Assembly: GCA_027491195.1 (NCBI GenBank)
Contig: JAIXWQ010000008.1
Span: forward strand, 372,001-436,000
Origin: Cytophagaceae bacterium
GTDB lineage: Bacteria > Bacteroidota > Bacteroidia > Cytophagales > Spirosomataceae
Direction: 5' to 3'
DNA length: 64,000 nucleotides
Made by a program: the position numbers and the translations under genes. Below, piece by piece: positions 46,399-54,824 of this stretch. Within the stretch, counting starts at the first letter, position 1; every line of letters starts with the position of its first letter. The notes beneath the pieces were generated by a model. That model was not told the DNA's origin. It ran no database searches and saw nothing but the letters and a program-made list of their open reading frames with translations.

Positions 46399-46427
46399 AA
46401 AAAAGGGAGCAAATGCTCCCTTTTTTT
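46399..46427. terminator. Bidirectional terminator between porP/sprF gene and infB
   Basis: A-run, GGGAGC stem, AAAT loop, GCTCCC, then seven T residues; usable from both strands. Confidence 0.92.
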
Positions 46428-46500
46428 AGATTCAGAATAGACTGAAATAAGTTTTCAAATCGTAGAAAATATGACGTAGGCCATTTTCTGATTTGAAAGA

Positions 46501-49200
46501 TTATTTCAGAGTTCTTTTTACTTCTTTCATTTCGTAACACTCCAGCATATCCCCCACTTCGAGGTCGTTGAAGTTTTTCACCGAAAGACCACATTCGTAG
46601 CCAAACTTTACTTCTGCTACATCGTCTTTGAAACGCTTCAAGGCAGAGATCTCTCCATCGTGAATTACGACGAAATCACGAATGACACGAATCTTGTGAG
46701 CACGCTTCACCGTACCATCTAATACGTAGCAACCTGCTACTGTACCAATTTTGGTAATCTTAAACACGTCACGGATTTCAATATTCGATGTAATTACCTC
46801 CTCGAATGAAGGAGCTAATAGACCTTCCATCGCCGCCTTAATTTCATCGATCGCTTGGTAGATGATCGAATAATTACGGATTTCGATTTGTTCTGTATCG
46901 GCTAAACGACGAGCGTTTTGAGATGGACGAACTTGGAAAGCAATGATGACCGCATCAGAAGTAGACGCTAATGCCACATCGGATTCAGATACCTGACCTA
47001 CACCTCTGTGGATAATACGTACTTGAACCTCTTCGGTCGATAACTTCATCAAGGAATCAGAAAGAGCCTCCACTGAACCATCCACGTCACCTTTTACGAT
47101 TACGTTCAATTCACGGAAGGTTCCGATTGCCTTACGACGACCGATCTCCTCTAAGGTGATGTGCTTACGGGTACGTAAAGTTTGTTCACGTAGAATTTGC
47201 TCACGTTTGTTCGCAATCTCACGTGCCTCACGCTCATTTTCTAAGCAAAGTAATTTATCTCCAGCTTGTGGCGCTCCATTCAAACCTAATACCTGAACTG
47301 GTGTAGATGGACCTGCTTTTTTGATTTTGTTACCGTGGTGGTCAAACATCGCTTTCACACGACCGTAATTATCACCCGCTAACATCATATCCCCTACGTT
47401 TAATGTACCTGCTTGAACTAACAAGGTAGTTACATAACCGCGTCCTTTATCTAATTCAGCCTCGATAACAGAACCTACCGCTTTCTTCTTAGGGTTAGCC
47501 GTTAATTCAAGCATCTCAGCTTCTAATAATACTTTTTCTAATAAATCGTCGATACCCTGACCAGACTTAGACGAGATTTCTTGGCATTGGTATTTACCAC
47601 CCCAATCTTCTACCAGCATATTCATAGCCGCTAATTCTTCGCGCACTTTGTCTGAATTTGCTCCGTCTTTGTCAATCTTAGAGAATGCAAATACGATAGG
47701 TACACCCGCCACCATGGAGTGGTTGATCGCTTCTTTTGTTTGAGGCATGACAGAATCGTCCGCCGCGATAACGATAATAACGATATCCGTTACTTTCGCT
47801 CCACGTGCACGCATGGCCGTAAAGGCTTCGTGGCCCGGTGTATCTAGGAAAGTTACTTTTTTGCCTGATTTCGTCTCTACCGAATAAGCACCGATGTGTT
47901 GGGTGATACCACCCGCCTCACCTGCGGCTACTTTAGCTCTACGAATATAATCTAGCAAAGAGGTCTTACCGTGATCGACGTGACCCATAATTGTAACGAT
48001 AGGCGCACGCGGCACTAAATCCTCTGGAGAATCCTCCACTTCTACTTCGACTACATCAATTTCCTCTTCTGCAGACACAAAGCTAACTTCGAAGCCAAAT
48101 TCATCCGCAATTACCGTAATGGCTTCCGCATCCAAACGTTGGTTAATCGAAACGAACATCCCTAAGCTCATACAAGCCGAGATTACTTCGTTCACTGAAA
48201 CGTCCATTAAAGAAGCTAAATCTGATGCGGAAATAAATTCCGTCACCTTTAATACTTTTGCCTCCTCATCTTCAGCCATCATACGAGCTTCCTCTGCCTC
48301 CGCACGACCTTTACGCTTCTCCCGACGCTTGTCCGCACCGAAACTTTGCTTATTGGTCGCACCTTGCAAACGAGCCATCGTAGCCTTGATTTGCTCTTGG
48401 ATGTCTTTATCTGACAATTCTCCTTTAGGTGCTGGTTTAGCCCCTGGAGCTGGTTTCTTATTGAAATCTTTTTTATCACCTGGACGACCACCTGTACCTG
48501 GAACGGATGGAGCTGGTTTTTTCTCTTCCTTGATGATACGCTTGCGCTTGTGTTTCGCGTTATTTCCGCGATCACCCGCTGCTGGCAACTCAATTTTACC
48601 CAAGACAGTTAGACCTTTCAAGGTCTCTCCTTTTGCCTCAATTAATTGAATATCTTCCACAACAGGCTCTGTAGCAGGTGTTTCCACTACAACCGCAGGC
48701 TTAGGTGCTTCTACCACTGGTGCAGGCTTCTCCACGACCGGTTCTGGCTTAGGTGCCGGAGCTGGTATAGGTTCTGGCGCCTTTTCTGCCTTAGGAGCAA
48801 CTGGATTACCTTTTTTATCCAATTCGATTTTTCCCAAAATCTTCAATCCCACCTGCTTCTCCACTGCCGGTGCCTCTGCTACAGGAGCTGGTGCCTCTGG
48901 AGCTTTCGGCGCTTCTGCGACTGGAGCTGGCTTCTCCACCACTGGCTCTGGAGCTGGTGCAGGTGCTTCAGCCACCGGTTCTGGTGCTGGAGCTGGCTTA
49001 GGAGCCTCTACAGAGGATTCCAAAATATGGTTCGCACCATATTCCTTCGCTAACAAAGTCAACTGCTCAAAGTTCAGTTTGGCGTTGGGGTTATTGTCAA
49101 TTTTGTGACCTTTCGCAGAGAGAAACTGAAGGATCGTAGACGTTCCCACGTTTATTTGCTTTGCTACAAGGCTCAACCGCATTGTTTTTTCTTCTGCCAT
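46501..49200 (-). CDS. infB: Translation initiation factor IF-2
   Basis: 899 residues. The N-terminal IF2_N helix ([21 protein letters not shown]) is followed by a long Pro/Ala/Glu/Val-rich linker (about 65-200) of imperfect [12 protein letters not shown]-type repeats, a basic segment ([13 protein letters not shown]), the G domain with [17 protein letters not shown] and FSKIDKD motifs, and domains II-IV with the fMet-tRNA binding region at the C-terminus (TIKVGTVAG-like [13 protein letters not shown]). It brings initiator tRNA to the 30S subunit. It is the last gene of rimP-nusA-infB, 40 bases after nusA. Confidence 0.98.
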   Translation of the reverse strand: MAEEKTMRLSLVAKQINVGTSTILQFLSAKGHKIDNNPNAKLNFEQLTLLAKEYGANHILESSVEAPKPAPAPEPVAEAPAPAPEPVVEKPAPVAEAPKAPEAPAPVAEAPAVEKQVGLKILGKIELDKKGNPVAPKAEKAPEPIPAPAPKPEPVVEKPAPVVEAPKPAVVVETPATEPVVEDIQLIEAKGETLKGLTVLGKIELPAAGDRGNNAKHKRKRIIKEEKKPAPSVPGTGGRPGDKKDFNKKPAPGAKPAPKGELSDKDIQEQIKATMARLQGATNKQSFGADKRREKRKGRAEAEEARMMAEDEEAKVLKVTEFISASDLASLMDVSVNEVISACMSLGMFVSINQRLDAEAITVIADEFGFEVSFVSAEEEIDVVEVEVEDSPEDLVPRAPIVTIMGHVDHGKTSLLDYIRRAKVAAGEAGGITQHIGAYSVETKSGKKVTFLDTPGHEAFTAMRARGAKVTDIVIIVIAADDSVMPQTKEAINHSMVAGVPIVFAFSKIDKDGANSDKVREELAAMNMLVEDWGGKYQCQEISSKSGQGIDDLLEKVLLEAEMLELTANPKKKAVGSVIEAELDKGRGYVTTLLVQAGTLNVGDMMLAGDNYGRVKAMFDHHGNKIKKAGPSTPVQVLGLNGAPQAGDKLLCLENEREAREIANKREQILREQTLRTRKHITLEEIGRRKAIGTFRELNVIVKGDVDGSVEALSDSLMKLSTEEVQVRIIHRGVGQVSESDVALASTSDAVIIAFQVRPSQNARRLADTEQIEIRNYSIIYQAIDEIKAAMEGLLAPSFEEVITSNIEIRDVFKITKIGTVAGCYVLDGTVKRAHKIRVIRDFVVIHDGEISALKRFKDDVAEVKFGYECGLSVKNFNDLEVGDMLECYEMKEVKRTLK

Positions 49201-49240
49201 AAAAAATTACAAAAAACTAAATTCTTTTTTCTTAAATAAA

Positions 49241-50488
49241 TTACTCAAACTCAGAACGTAATACCGCTAAGATCTCATCGATCGTACCTTCTTCTAATTC
49301 CGTTCTACGCTCTAACTCTTCTTTAGATAATGCCAAAACTTGCTTCGCAGTATCTAAACCGATTTTGTGAAGCTCATCTAAAATCCAAGCTTCAATCTCG
49401 TTAGAGAATTCTGTCAATTCCACATCCTCATCATCTAGCTCATCCTTAGGTACATCACGGAATACATCGATTTCGTAACCTACTAATTTACCAGCTAACT
49501 TGATGTTTTGACCTCCACGACCGATCGCCATAGAAACCTGATCAGAATTTAAATAAACTGAGATACGGCGACGCTCTTTGTCAATAGCCATTGAATTCAA
49601 TTTCGCTGGGCTTAATGTACGCGCTACCAATAACTCTAAATTATCTGTGAAGTTAATCACGTCGATATTTTCGTTTTGTAATTCACGAACGATACCGTGA
49701 ATACGAGAACCTTTCATACCTACGCAAGCACCTACTGGATCGATACGGTCATCGAATGACTCTACCGCCACTTTAGCACGCTCACCTGGTTCACGAACAA
49801 TCTTGCGGATCGTTATCGTACCATCGTAGATTTCTGGAATTTCTTGCTCGAATAAACGCTCTAAGAAGACCGGAGAAACACGAGATAAAATGATACGCGG
49901 TGTACCATTCGCCATTTCCACTTTGTGAATAATCGCTTTAATCGTCTCCCCTTTCTTGAAACGATCTTTCGAGATCATTTCCGTCTTAGGCAATACTAAT
50001 TCGTTGTCTTCGCTATCTAAAAGGATTAATTCGCGACCTAAGATTTGGTATACCTCTGAAGTCACTAATTCGCCTACTAAGTCTTTGTATTTTTCATACA
50101 AACCTTCTTTTTCGATGTCTTTGATCTTTTGAATCAAGGTCTGGCGAGCAGTTTGAACTACACGACGACCAAAATCCTCCAGCTTTACAAGCTCAGCCAC
50201 CTCTTCACCGATTTCGAAATCGGGCTCGATTAACTTCGCCTCACTCAAAGGTATTTTGTCGAAATCCCAAATATCTTCGGAATTATCGTCTACGATTTCG
50301 CGGCTACGCCACATCTCTAAGTCGCCGCTTTCGGCATTGATAATGACATTAAAATTCTCGTCGGCACCAAATTTCTTACGAATCATAGTACGAAAAACCT
50401 CTTCCAAAACCGCGATCATCGTCGGTTTGTCAATGTTTTTCTCCCGAGCAAAGTCTGAAAATGACGAAATTAATTCAACACTGTTCAT
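49241..50488 (-). CDS. nusA: Transcription termination/antitermination protein NusA
   Basis: 415 residues: N-terminal RNA polymerase-binding domain (about 1-135), S1 domain (about 140-205, LVGELVTSEVYQILGRELILL), and two KH domains (GACVGMKGSRIHGIVRELQNENI and SMAIGRGGQNIKLAGKLVG). A short acidic C-terminal helical repeat (TDIELDEDVELTEF-like, about 350-415) is much smaller than the E. coli acidic repeats. It modulates pausing, termination and antitermination. It lies between rimP (17 bases upstream) and infB, the widely conserved order. The operon leader carries a terminator-like hairpin, a plausible target for NusA itself. Confidence 0.98.
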   Translation of the reverse strand: MNSVELISSFSDFAREKNIDKPTMIAVLEEVFRTMIRKKFGADENFNVIINAESGDLEMWRSREIVDDNSEDIWDFDKIPLSEAKLIEPDFEIGEEVAELVKLEDFGRRVVQTARQTLIQKIKDIEKEGLYEKYKDLVGELVTSEVYQILGRELILLDSEDNELVLPKTEMISKDRFKKGETIKAIIHKVEMANGTPRIILSRVSPVFLERLFEQEIPEIYDGTITIRKIVREPGERAKVAVESFDDRIDPVGACVGMKGSRIHGIVRELQNENIDVINFTDNLELLVARTLSPAKLNSMAIDKERRRISVYLNSDQVSMAIGRGGQNIKLAGKLVGYEIDVFRDVPKDELDDEDVELTEFSNEIEAWILDELHKIGLDTAKQVLALSKEELERRTELEEGTIDEILAVLRSEFE

Positions 50489-50505
50489 TGCTATCTCTTC
50501 TTTGT

Positions 50506-50985
50506 TTATTGAAATGACACTTGTACTTTTATTTTATCTACCTCAGCTAAAGGGAACCAAGTGGACTCTTTCGCTACGATTTTTCTATGCTTTACGGTCT
50601 TCTCCGTTAGAATTTCAACTGCCTCTTCCGTGTAAGAAACTAAAGTCCCCTCTACGTTTTCGGCCTCCTTCTTTTTCATCCAAACCTTCACCTTACGGCC
50701 TAAGTTCTTCTGAAATTGCCAGCCTTGACTTAAAGGAAAGTCCAGACCCGGCGAAGACACTTCTAAATTATAGGCTTCTTCGATCAACATACCCTCTTCA
50801 ATGAAATGAGCTAGTTTACGGCTCATCAAAGCACATTGGTCGATTGTCACCCCTTCAATGGTATCTACTAAGATGGTTATTAAGGTTCTTTTCGTCCCTT
50901 GTGACACCGAAAAATCCACTAATAACAAAGGGCCTTCGCCGATGTATTCCAGTGTCCAATCTTTCAGTTTACTCGTTAAATCCAT
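50506..50985 (-). CDS. rimP: Ribosome maturation factor RimP
   Basis: 159 residues with the RimP N-domain (LLVDFSVSQGTKRTLITILVD, VTIDQCALMSRKLAHFIEE, YNLEVSSPGLDFPL) and the SH3-like C-domain (GRKVKVWMKKKEAENVEGTLV). It assists maturation of the 30S subunit. It is the first gene of rimP-nusA-infB. Upstream are a canonical promoter (51052-51081) and an intrinsic-terminator-like hairpin in the short leader. Confidence 0.96.
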   Translation of the reverse strand: MDLTSKLKDWTLEYIGEGPLLLVDFSVSQGTKRTLITILVDTIEGVTIDQCALMSRKLAHFIEEGMLIEEAYNLEVSSPGLDFPLSQGWQFQKNLGRKVKVWMKKKEAENVEGTLVSYTEEAVEILTEKTVKHRKIVAKESTWFPLAEVDKIKVQVSFQ

Positions 50986-51002
50986 CTTTCCGTAGGCCTA
51001 TT

Positions 51003-51032
51003 AAAACAAAAAGAGGGATTAAAACCCCTCTT
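51003..51032 (-). terminator. Terminator-like hairpin in the leader of rimP-nusA-infB (possible attenuator)
   Basis: On the minus strand AAGAGGG pairs with CCCTCTT over an 8-base loop and is followed by a T-rich run (TTTGTTTTAA). It lies after the promoter -7 element (51052-51059) and before the rimP ATG at 50985. No upstream minus-strand gene needs a terminator here, because the neighbouring gene is divergent, so premature termination in the leader is the natural reading. Confidence 0.6.
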
Positions 51033-51051
51033 CTTTTCCTTAAATTCTGTA

Positions 51052-51081
51052 CAAAGATACGTCATTTTTTGGTAAAAACAA
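51052..51081 (-). promoter_or_regulatory. Promoter of rimP-nusA-infB
   Basis: Read on the minus strand: TTG (51081-51079), 19-base spacer, TATCTTTG (51059-51052), an exact match to the Bacteroidota TTG/TAnnTTTG pattern. The transcript start would be near 51045, giving a leader of about 60 bases. Confidence 0.75.
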
Positions 51082-51167
51082 GATTGAGAAGCTTTATAAG
51101 AAGACTCTGTCAGATGAGATTGCATTTTTTTTCGTTATTTGCAGTTCGAAATCACTGTAACCAAAGA

Positions 51168-51683
51168 ATGAAATTTGCGTCTATCTTACTCCTTTTTTGT
51201 TTAAGTAGCTTAGCGCCGGATAGACAGCCTATCCCACCCGACTCCCCTATCCGCTTGTTTTTCATTCAACGTAGCACGAATATTAATGTCGCTGTTTATG
51301 ATGCAAATTTGGTAGGAGGCAAACTTAATCCCAAAGATCCGGTTAGAACCTATTGGTATAAATTCAATACCAAATCACCCATAGAAGAATTAACGACCAT
51401 CCAACGGACCCTAGCCTATGGCCTCTACACGAGCCCCATTTCAGGGGCATATAATACGTATGAAGGCCATTTTTTAGCCTACAGAAAACGAAAATTTGTT
51501 GTAAAACAAGATGCAAATGGCATCCCTTATGCCTTGTTCCAAATCAATAACAAGTTGCAAATCCTCAAGCGCGTCTATGTTAAAGTGGACGAATCGAAGT
51601 TTCTCACCACGGTGGATTACATCGAGCTTTTTGGGAAAGATCCGGTGACGGGGAGGGATGTGTATGAGAAATTCAAGCCTTGA
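51168..51683 (+). CDS. Exported DUF4833 family protein
   Basis: 171 residues from the ATG at 51168 (MKFASILLLFCLSSLA signal peptide); the in-frame ATG at 51114 would add 18 residues, and the frame remains open far upstream into rimP antisense, which is not credible. The body RLFFIQRSTNINVAVYDANL, PVRTYWYKFNTKSPIEELTTIQRTLAYGL and the lysine-rich KRKFVVKQDANGIPYALFQI match DUF4833, a Bacteroidota family of unknown role with a compact all-beta pattern. A small hairpin (GCTTTGC/GCAAAGC, 51684-51700) follows the stop directly. Confidence 0.75.
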   Translation: MKFASILLLFCLSSLAPDRQPIPPDSPIRLFFIQRSTNINVAVYDANLVGGKLNPKDPVRTYWYKFNTKSPIEELTTIQRTLAYGLYTSPISGAYNTYEGHFLAYRKRKFVVKQDANGIPYALFQINNKLQILKRVYVKVDESKFLTTVDYIELFGKDPVTGRDVYEKFKP

Positions 51684-51704
51684 GCTTTGCATAGCAAAGC
51701 GAAA

Positions 51705-51792
51705 GCATAAATAATAAAGCACAAAGCATAAAGAGTCCGAAGGAAATGAGTCCGAAGGAAAATCTTTATTCTTTGTGCTTTATTCTTTATTC
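51705..51792. repeat. Inverted-repeat element built of AATAAAG/CATAAAG heptamers (copy 2)
   Basis: The arms 51705-51734 and 51763-51792 are inverted repeats matching at 27 of 30 positions. The loop contains a tandem 15-mer, GAGTCCGAAGGAAAT, at 51733-51747 and 51748-51762 with one difference. It lies between the convergent DUF4833 and btuB-like genes and could fold into a long RNA hairpin that ends both transcripts. The arm sequence is related to the element at 16665-16840. Confidence 0.75.
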
Positions 51793-51793
51793 T

Positions 51794-53905
51794 CTAAAAA
51801 TTTCCCGTCAGGGAAATTTGAACGTTCCTCGGTTGCCCGCTATAGCCTGTAATCTCTAAAATTTGTTGATTCAGCGCGTTTTTCAACATACCTGAAAGTT
51901 TCCAATTTTTATTGATTTGGTAGTGAATCGATAGATCGGTCCACAAATAAGCGTCCATCGGATTTGCTTTTACGGAATAGCTGGACTCGTCGTAGAAGTA
52001 GTCCGTTCTTTGGCCTACATACTGATTATTCATCCCCACAGACCACTTAGGATGAAGCTTATATTGCATACTCAAATTCCAGGCATTCGATGGACGACGA
52101 ATTAAAGACGAATAGGTCGAATCGCGATCGATCATCTCGCCCTTCAGGTAGGTATAATTGAAATCCGCTTGAAACTTCGCCGTTTGATACGAAAGCTCGA
52201 ATTCGATGCCTTGCGTTTTTTGGCGGGAGATATTTTGGTATTTACCAAAAGGCTCGACATCCATCGACTGAAATACGATCCCTTGATTTACCTCGTTTTG
52301 GAAGCCTACGACACGAATCTTCCAAGATTTAAACTTCTTTTCCGCTCCTAATTCAAACGTTTTGCCCTGTTCTGGCTGCAAGTCCAGATTCCCATAAGGT
52401 GAAGCAAGTTGGTAAATAGACGGCGTTTTAAAACTCGTATAGTAATTCACAAACAGCTTCGCCGTCTGCGAAATAGCCCAGTAAGGATTTAAGTTATAAG
52501 TAAAGTAATTCCCAAAAGTCGATTGAGCATTCCACCTCGCCCCTAGTTCATAGCCTAGTTTACGGCCACTTTGCTGAAAAGTCGCGTAGGTTCCCACAAT
52601 CTGCTGCGTCTTTTGCTTTTCGCTCAAATCTGGGGAAATATAAGGACCATAGTCGCTGATGGACAGGTCACTTTGCTCCGTTTTTTGGCGTCTAAATTCT
52701 GAACCTACTAATAGCGCCGCATTTTCTTTAACAGGAATCTTCACAAAAGCCTCGAATCCCTGACTCAAACCCGTATAAGAAGATAGTCCAAATTTCGACC
52801 ACGCATTCGCCGGAATATCCGTAGAATCATTCCTAAACTCCCGGTGAATTAAGTCCTGAAAGGCACGAACCGTCCAGTTTTTCACCTGATACTGGCCTCT
52901 AAACGAATGACTTGTCGCTTTAGAGGTATAATCGCGATCATCGACAAAGGGTCCATTATCTAGATTCCCTTGGTACAATTGCGATGAATAAGCGAAATCC
53001 AGATTTCCATTTTTGCCAAAATCCCTACCCCATTTCACCCCCCAGCTTTGCTGCTTAAATCCGTCAGCCTCCGCTTTCCCTTGCGCAATTTTAGCAGAAG
53101 AAAAACCGTCAGTCGCGTAATTTTGGGCCTGAATTTGCAGGCTATTATTTCCTTTTCGAGTCGACCAAGAAATCTGTTCCTGATGAGTTCCCAAACCTCC
53201 TCCTTGCAACACAACCTGCAACGATTTCGCATTTTTACGGGTCACTAAATTAATGACAGCCGCCATCGCATCCGATCCATACAAAGTCGATTGCCCACCT
53301 TTCAAAATCTCAATACGCTCGATATTGCTCAGATTGATCAAATTCCAATCCATCACCGACGAAATATGCGAGGGATCATTCAACGGAAATCCATCCATCA
53401 ATAAAAGCACATGTCCCGTATTCGCCCCTCTCACATAGATCTCTTGATTTGTCCCCGGCGCGCTGCGCGCGCCTACTACTGCGACACCTACACTTTGCTG
53501 GAGTAATTCACCTAAACTTTTCCCCGCGTTGGCCTGGATCATTTCGGCTGAAATCACCGAAACTACTTTTCCTGTGCGCGCTAACTTCTCGGGGTACTTC
53601 GGCGCGGAGATAGTTACTTCGCTGAGCGTGGAATCCCTTTTTAGAGTAGAGAGAGGAGAGTAGAGAGTAGAGATGGTAAATGGTGAATGGTAAATGGTGG
53701 ATGACATCGACTGCCCACTGCCCACTGACCACTGACTACCGGCTACTGACCACTGACTACCAGCTACTGCCGCGAAGCGGCCACTACTGACTACTGGATA
53801 CCGACTACCGGCTACTGACCACTGACTACCAGCTACTGCCGCGAAGCGGCTACTACCGTCTACTCCCGACCACATCGCGGCCGCAATAACTACTACGTTT
53901 AACAT
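51794..53905 (-). CDS. btuB: TonB-dependent vitamin B12-type receptor with heptanucleotide-repeat insertion
   Basis: 703 residues. The hydrophobic start (MLNVVVIAAAMW) lacks the usual basic residues. Residues about 14-89 are repeat-derived (twice RFAAVAGSQWSVAGS). From about 91 the ordinary receptor begins: a TonB-box-like TLSEVTIS, then the plug (KVVSVISAEMIQANAGKSLGELLQ, VYVRGANTGHVLLL-like segment, ERIEILKGGQSTLYGSDAMAAVINLVT) and a 22-strand barrel ending in NVQISLTGNF with terminal Phe. The cobalamin riboswitch in the leader identifies it as a corrinoid transporter. The only basic in-frame extension upstream would need a CTG start (KGQKN before the ATG). Whether the leader peptide still works as a signal is open. 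Confidence 0.88.
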   Translation of the reverse strand: MLNVVVIAAAMWSGVDGSSRFAAVAGSQWSVAGSRYPVVSSGRFAAVAGSQWSVAGSQWSVGSGQSMSSTIYHSPFTISTLYSPLSTLKRDSTLSEVTISAPKYPEKLARTGKVVSVISAEMIQANAGKSLGELLQQSVGVAVVGARSAPGTNQEIYVRGANTGHVLLLMDGFPLNDPSHISSVMDWNLINLSNIERIEILKGGQSTLYGSDAMAAVINLVTRKNAKSLQVVLQGGGLGTHQEQISWSTRKGNNSLQIQAQNYATDGFSSAKIAQGKAEADGFKQQSWGVKWGRDFGKNGNLDFAYSSQLYQGNLDNGPFVDDRDYTSKATSHSFRGQYQVKNWTVRAFQDLIHREFRNDSTDIPANAWSKFGLSSYTGLSQGFEAFVKIPVKENAALLVGSEFRRQKTEQSDLSISDYGPYISPDLSEKQKTQQIVGTYATFQQSGRKLGYELGARWNAQSTFGNYFTYNLNPYWAISQTAKLFVNYYTSFKTPSIYQLASPYGNLDLQPEQGKTFELGAEKKFKSWKIRVVGFQNEVNQGIVFQSMDVEPFGKYQNISRQKTQGIEFELSYQTAKFQADFNYTYLKGEMIDRDSTYSSLIRRPSNAWNLSMQYKLHPKWSVGMNNQYVGQRTDYFYDESSYSVKANPMDAYLWTDLSIHYQINKNWKLSGMLKNALNQQILEITGYSGQPRNVQISLTGNF
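53643..53850. repeat. Period-7 tandem arrays inside the btuB-like coding region
   Basis: Four heptanucleotide arrays follow one another on the plus strand: AGAGTAG x4 (53643-53670), TGGTRAA x4 (53674-53701), a CTGACYA/CCRGCTA-type array of 8 units (53711-53769) and a second of 8 units (53780-53838). The last two contain an identical 48-bp block (53734-53781 and 53803-53850, 69 bases apart) and each ends in the hairpin CCGCGAAGCGG. One frame is free of stops and is read through as part of the receptor. Confidence 0.9.
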
Positions 53906-53984
53906 GTTTTTTTGCCCTTTCAGGCCTGTGAAATAAAAAGGTAATCGAACGCTCGACCTCGGATCATCCTCCGTAACGCAAGGT

Positions 53985-54165
53985 CAAGAATAGGGAAAGG
54001 CAGGTCTCCTGACTCATTTCCATTGCTTTTCGGCCTTCCCAGCGACGCCAGTGACCCTAGATTGAAAAGCTTTTTGAAAATTCACAGTTGCGGGGACAGC
54101 TTTGGACTTACACCAAATTCCCTATTAATCAACGCCGTTCGAAGCGACGCAGAACCTTTCGCTGA
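53985..54165 (-). ncRNA. Cobalamin riboswitch upstream of the btuB-like gene
   Basis: Read on the minus strand the conserved blocks appear in order: AAAGGTTC near 54150, AATAGGGAA then TTTGGTGTAAGTCC, GCTGTCCCCGCAACTGT, GTCACTGGCGTCGCTGGGAAGGC, and the B12 box AGTCAGGAGACCTGCC (54014-53999). This aptamer binds adenosylcobalamin and usually represses downstream transporter genes. Between the B12 box and the ATG at 53905 lie several small stems (for example GGTCGA with TCG-ATT-ACC, followed by a T-run near 53937), a possible expression platform; termination versus translational control is unresolved. Confidence 0.95.
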
Positions 54166-54167
54166 CA

Positions 54168-54196
54168 CAAAGGTAATTCAATTTCTATTTTATCAA
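54168..54196 (-). promoter_or_regulatory. Promoter of the riboswitch-btuB transcript
   Basis: Minus strand: TTG (54196-54194), 18-base spacer, TACCTTTG (54175-54168), an exact TAnnTTTG. The transcript would start near 54160, right at the 5' edge of the aptamer. Confidence 0.7.
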
Positions 54197-54254
54197 GTTG
54201 TTGGGCCAAACAATCGAAATATATTCTTCTATTTTGTAAAAAGAAACAGACACT

Positions 54255-54824
54255 ATGGAAACGAAAATACGCTGCCGCTGGTGTGGCACAGATGAATTAT
54301 ACCAAACTTACCACGACCTGGAATGGGGAAATCCGGAGCACCGAGATGACGCGCTTTTTGAGCTCCTCATTTTAGAAGGCTTCCAGGCCGGCCTCTCTTG
54401 GATCACTATTTTGAAGCGACGCGAAGCCTTCAGAGAAGCCTTCGCGCATTTCGACTATCAGGTCCTTTCTAACTGGTCCGATGAACAGCTCGAAGCCCAA
54501 ATGCAAAACGAAGGAATTATTCGAAATCGCCTAAAAATCAATGCCGTGCGAACGAATGCGCAGGCTTTTATAAAAATTCAGGAAAAATTTGGTAGCTTTA
54601 ACCAATATATTTGGGAGTTTGTGGGCCACACGCCTATCCTAAACCACTTTGCCCATCACGGAGAATTACCCGCTAGCACAGAAATTTCTGTCTTACTGAG
54701 CAAATCTCTGAAGAAGAATGGCTTCCGATTCGTCGGACCCACCATTTGTTATGCCTTGATGCAAGCGGCTGGATTAGTTAATGATCATACAACCGAATGC
54801 TTTCGCCATCCTAATAATAGCTAG
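54255..54824 (+). CDS. tag: DNA-3-methyladenine glycosylase I
   Basis: 189 residues. The zinc site is formed by Cys in RCRWCGTDEL, His in TYHDLEWG and the C-terminal His and Cys in NDHTTECFRHP. The segments LFELLILEGFQAGLSWITILKRREAFREAF and ICYALMQAAGLVNDH are family hallmarks. It removes 3-methyladenine from alkylated DNA to start base excision repair. It begins 90 bases from the riboswitch and is followed directly (next base) by the GT2 gene, so tag, the GT2 gene and hemJ form one operon. Confidence 0.95.
   Translation: METKIRCRWCGTDELYQTYHDLEWGNPEHRDDALFELLILEGFQAGLSWITILKRREAFREAFAHFDYQVLSNWSDEQLEAQMQNEGIIRNRLKINAVRTNAQAFIKIQEKFGSFNQYIWEFVGHTPILNHFAHHGELPASTEISVLLSKSLKKNGFRFVGPTICYALMQAAGLVNDHTTECFRHPNNS

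Noticed and set aside
48119-48649. Plus-strand open frame of 176 codons opposite infB
   Set aside because: It is the antisense of the Pro/Ala/Glu-rich linker and G-domain entry of IF-2; composition follows infB codons and there is no start context or promoter.
48660-49010. Repetitive DNA in infB as a repeat element
   Set aside because: The repeats are imperfect codon-level repeats of a Pro/Ala/Glu linker normal for IF-2, with no period-7 structure.
50844-51167. 5' extension of the DUF4833 frame back into rimP
   Set aside because: It runs antisense through rimP and its promoter; the signal peptide begins at the ATG at 51168.
51684-51700. GCTTTGC/GCAAAGC hairpin after the DUF4833 gene as a stand-alone terminator
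   Set aside because: No T-run follows on either strand; the larger inverted repeat just downstream is a better candidate.
53734-53850. Two identical 48-bp direct repeats suggested a CRISPR-like array
   Set aside because: Only two copies exist, the block is internally period-7, the intervening sequence is of the same repeat type, and there are no cas genes.
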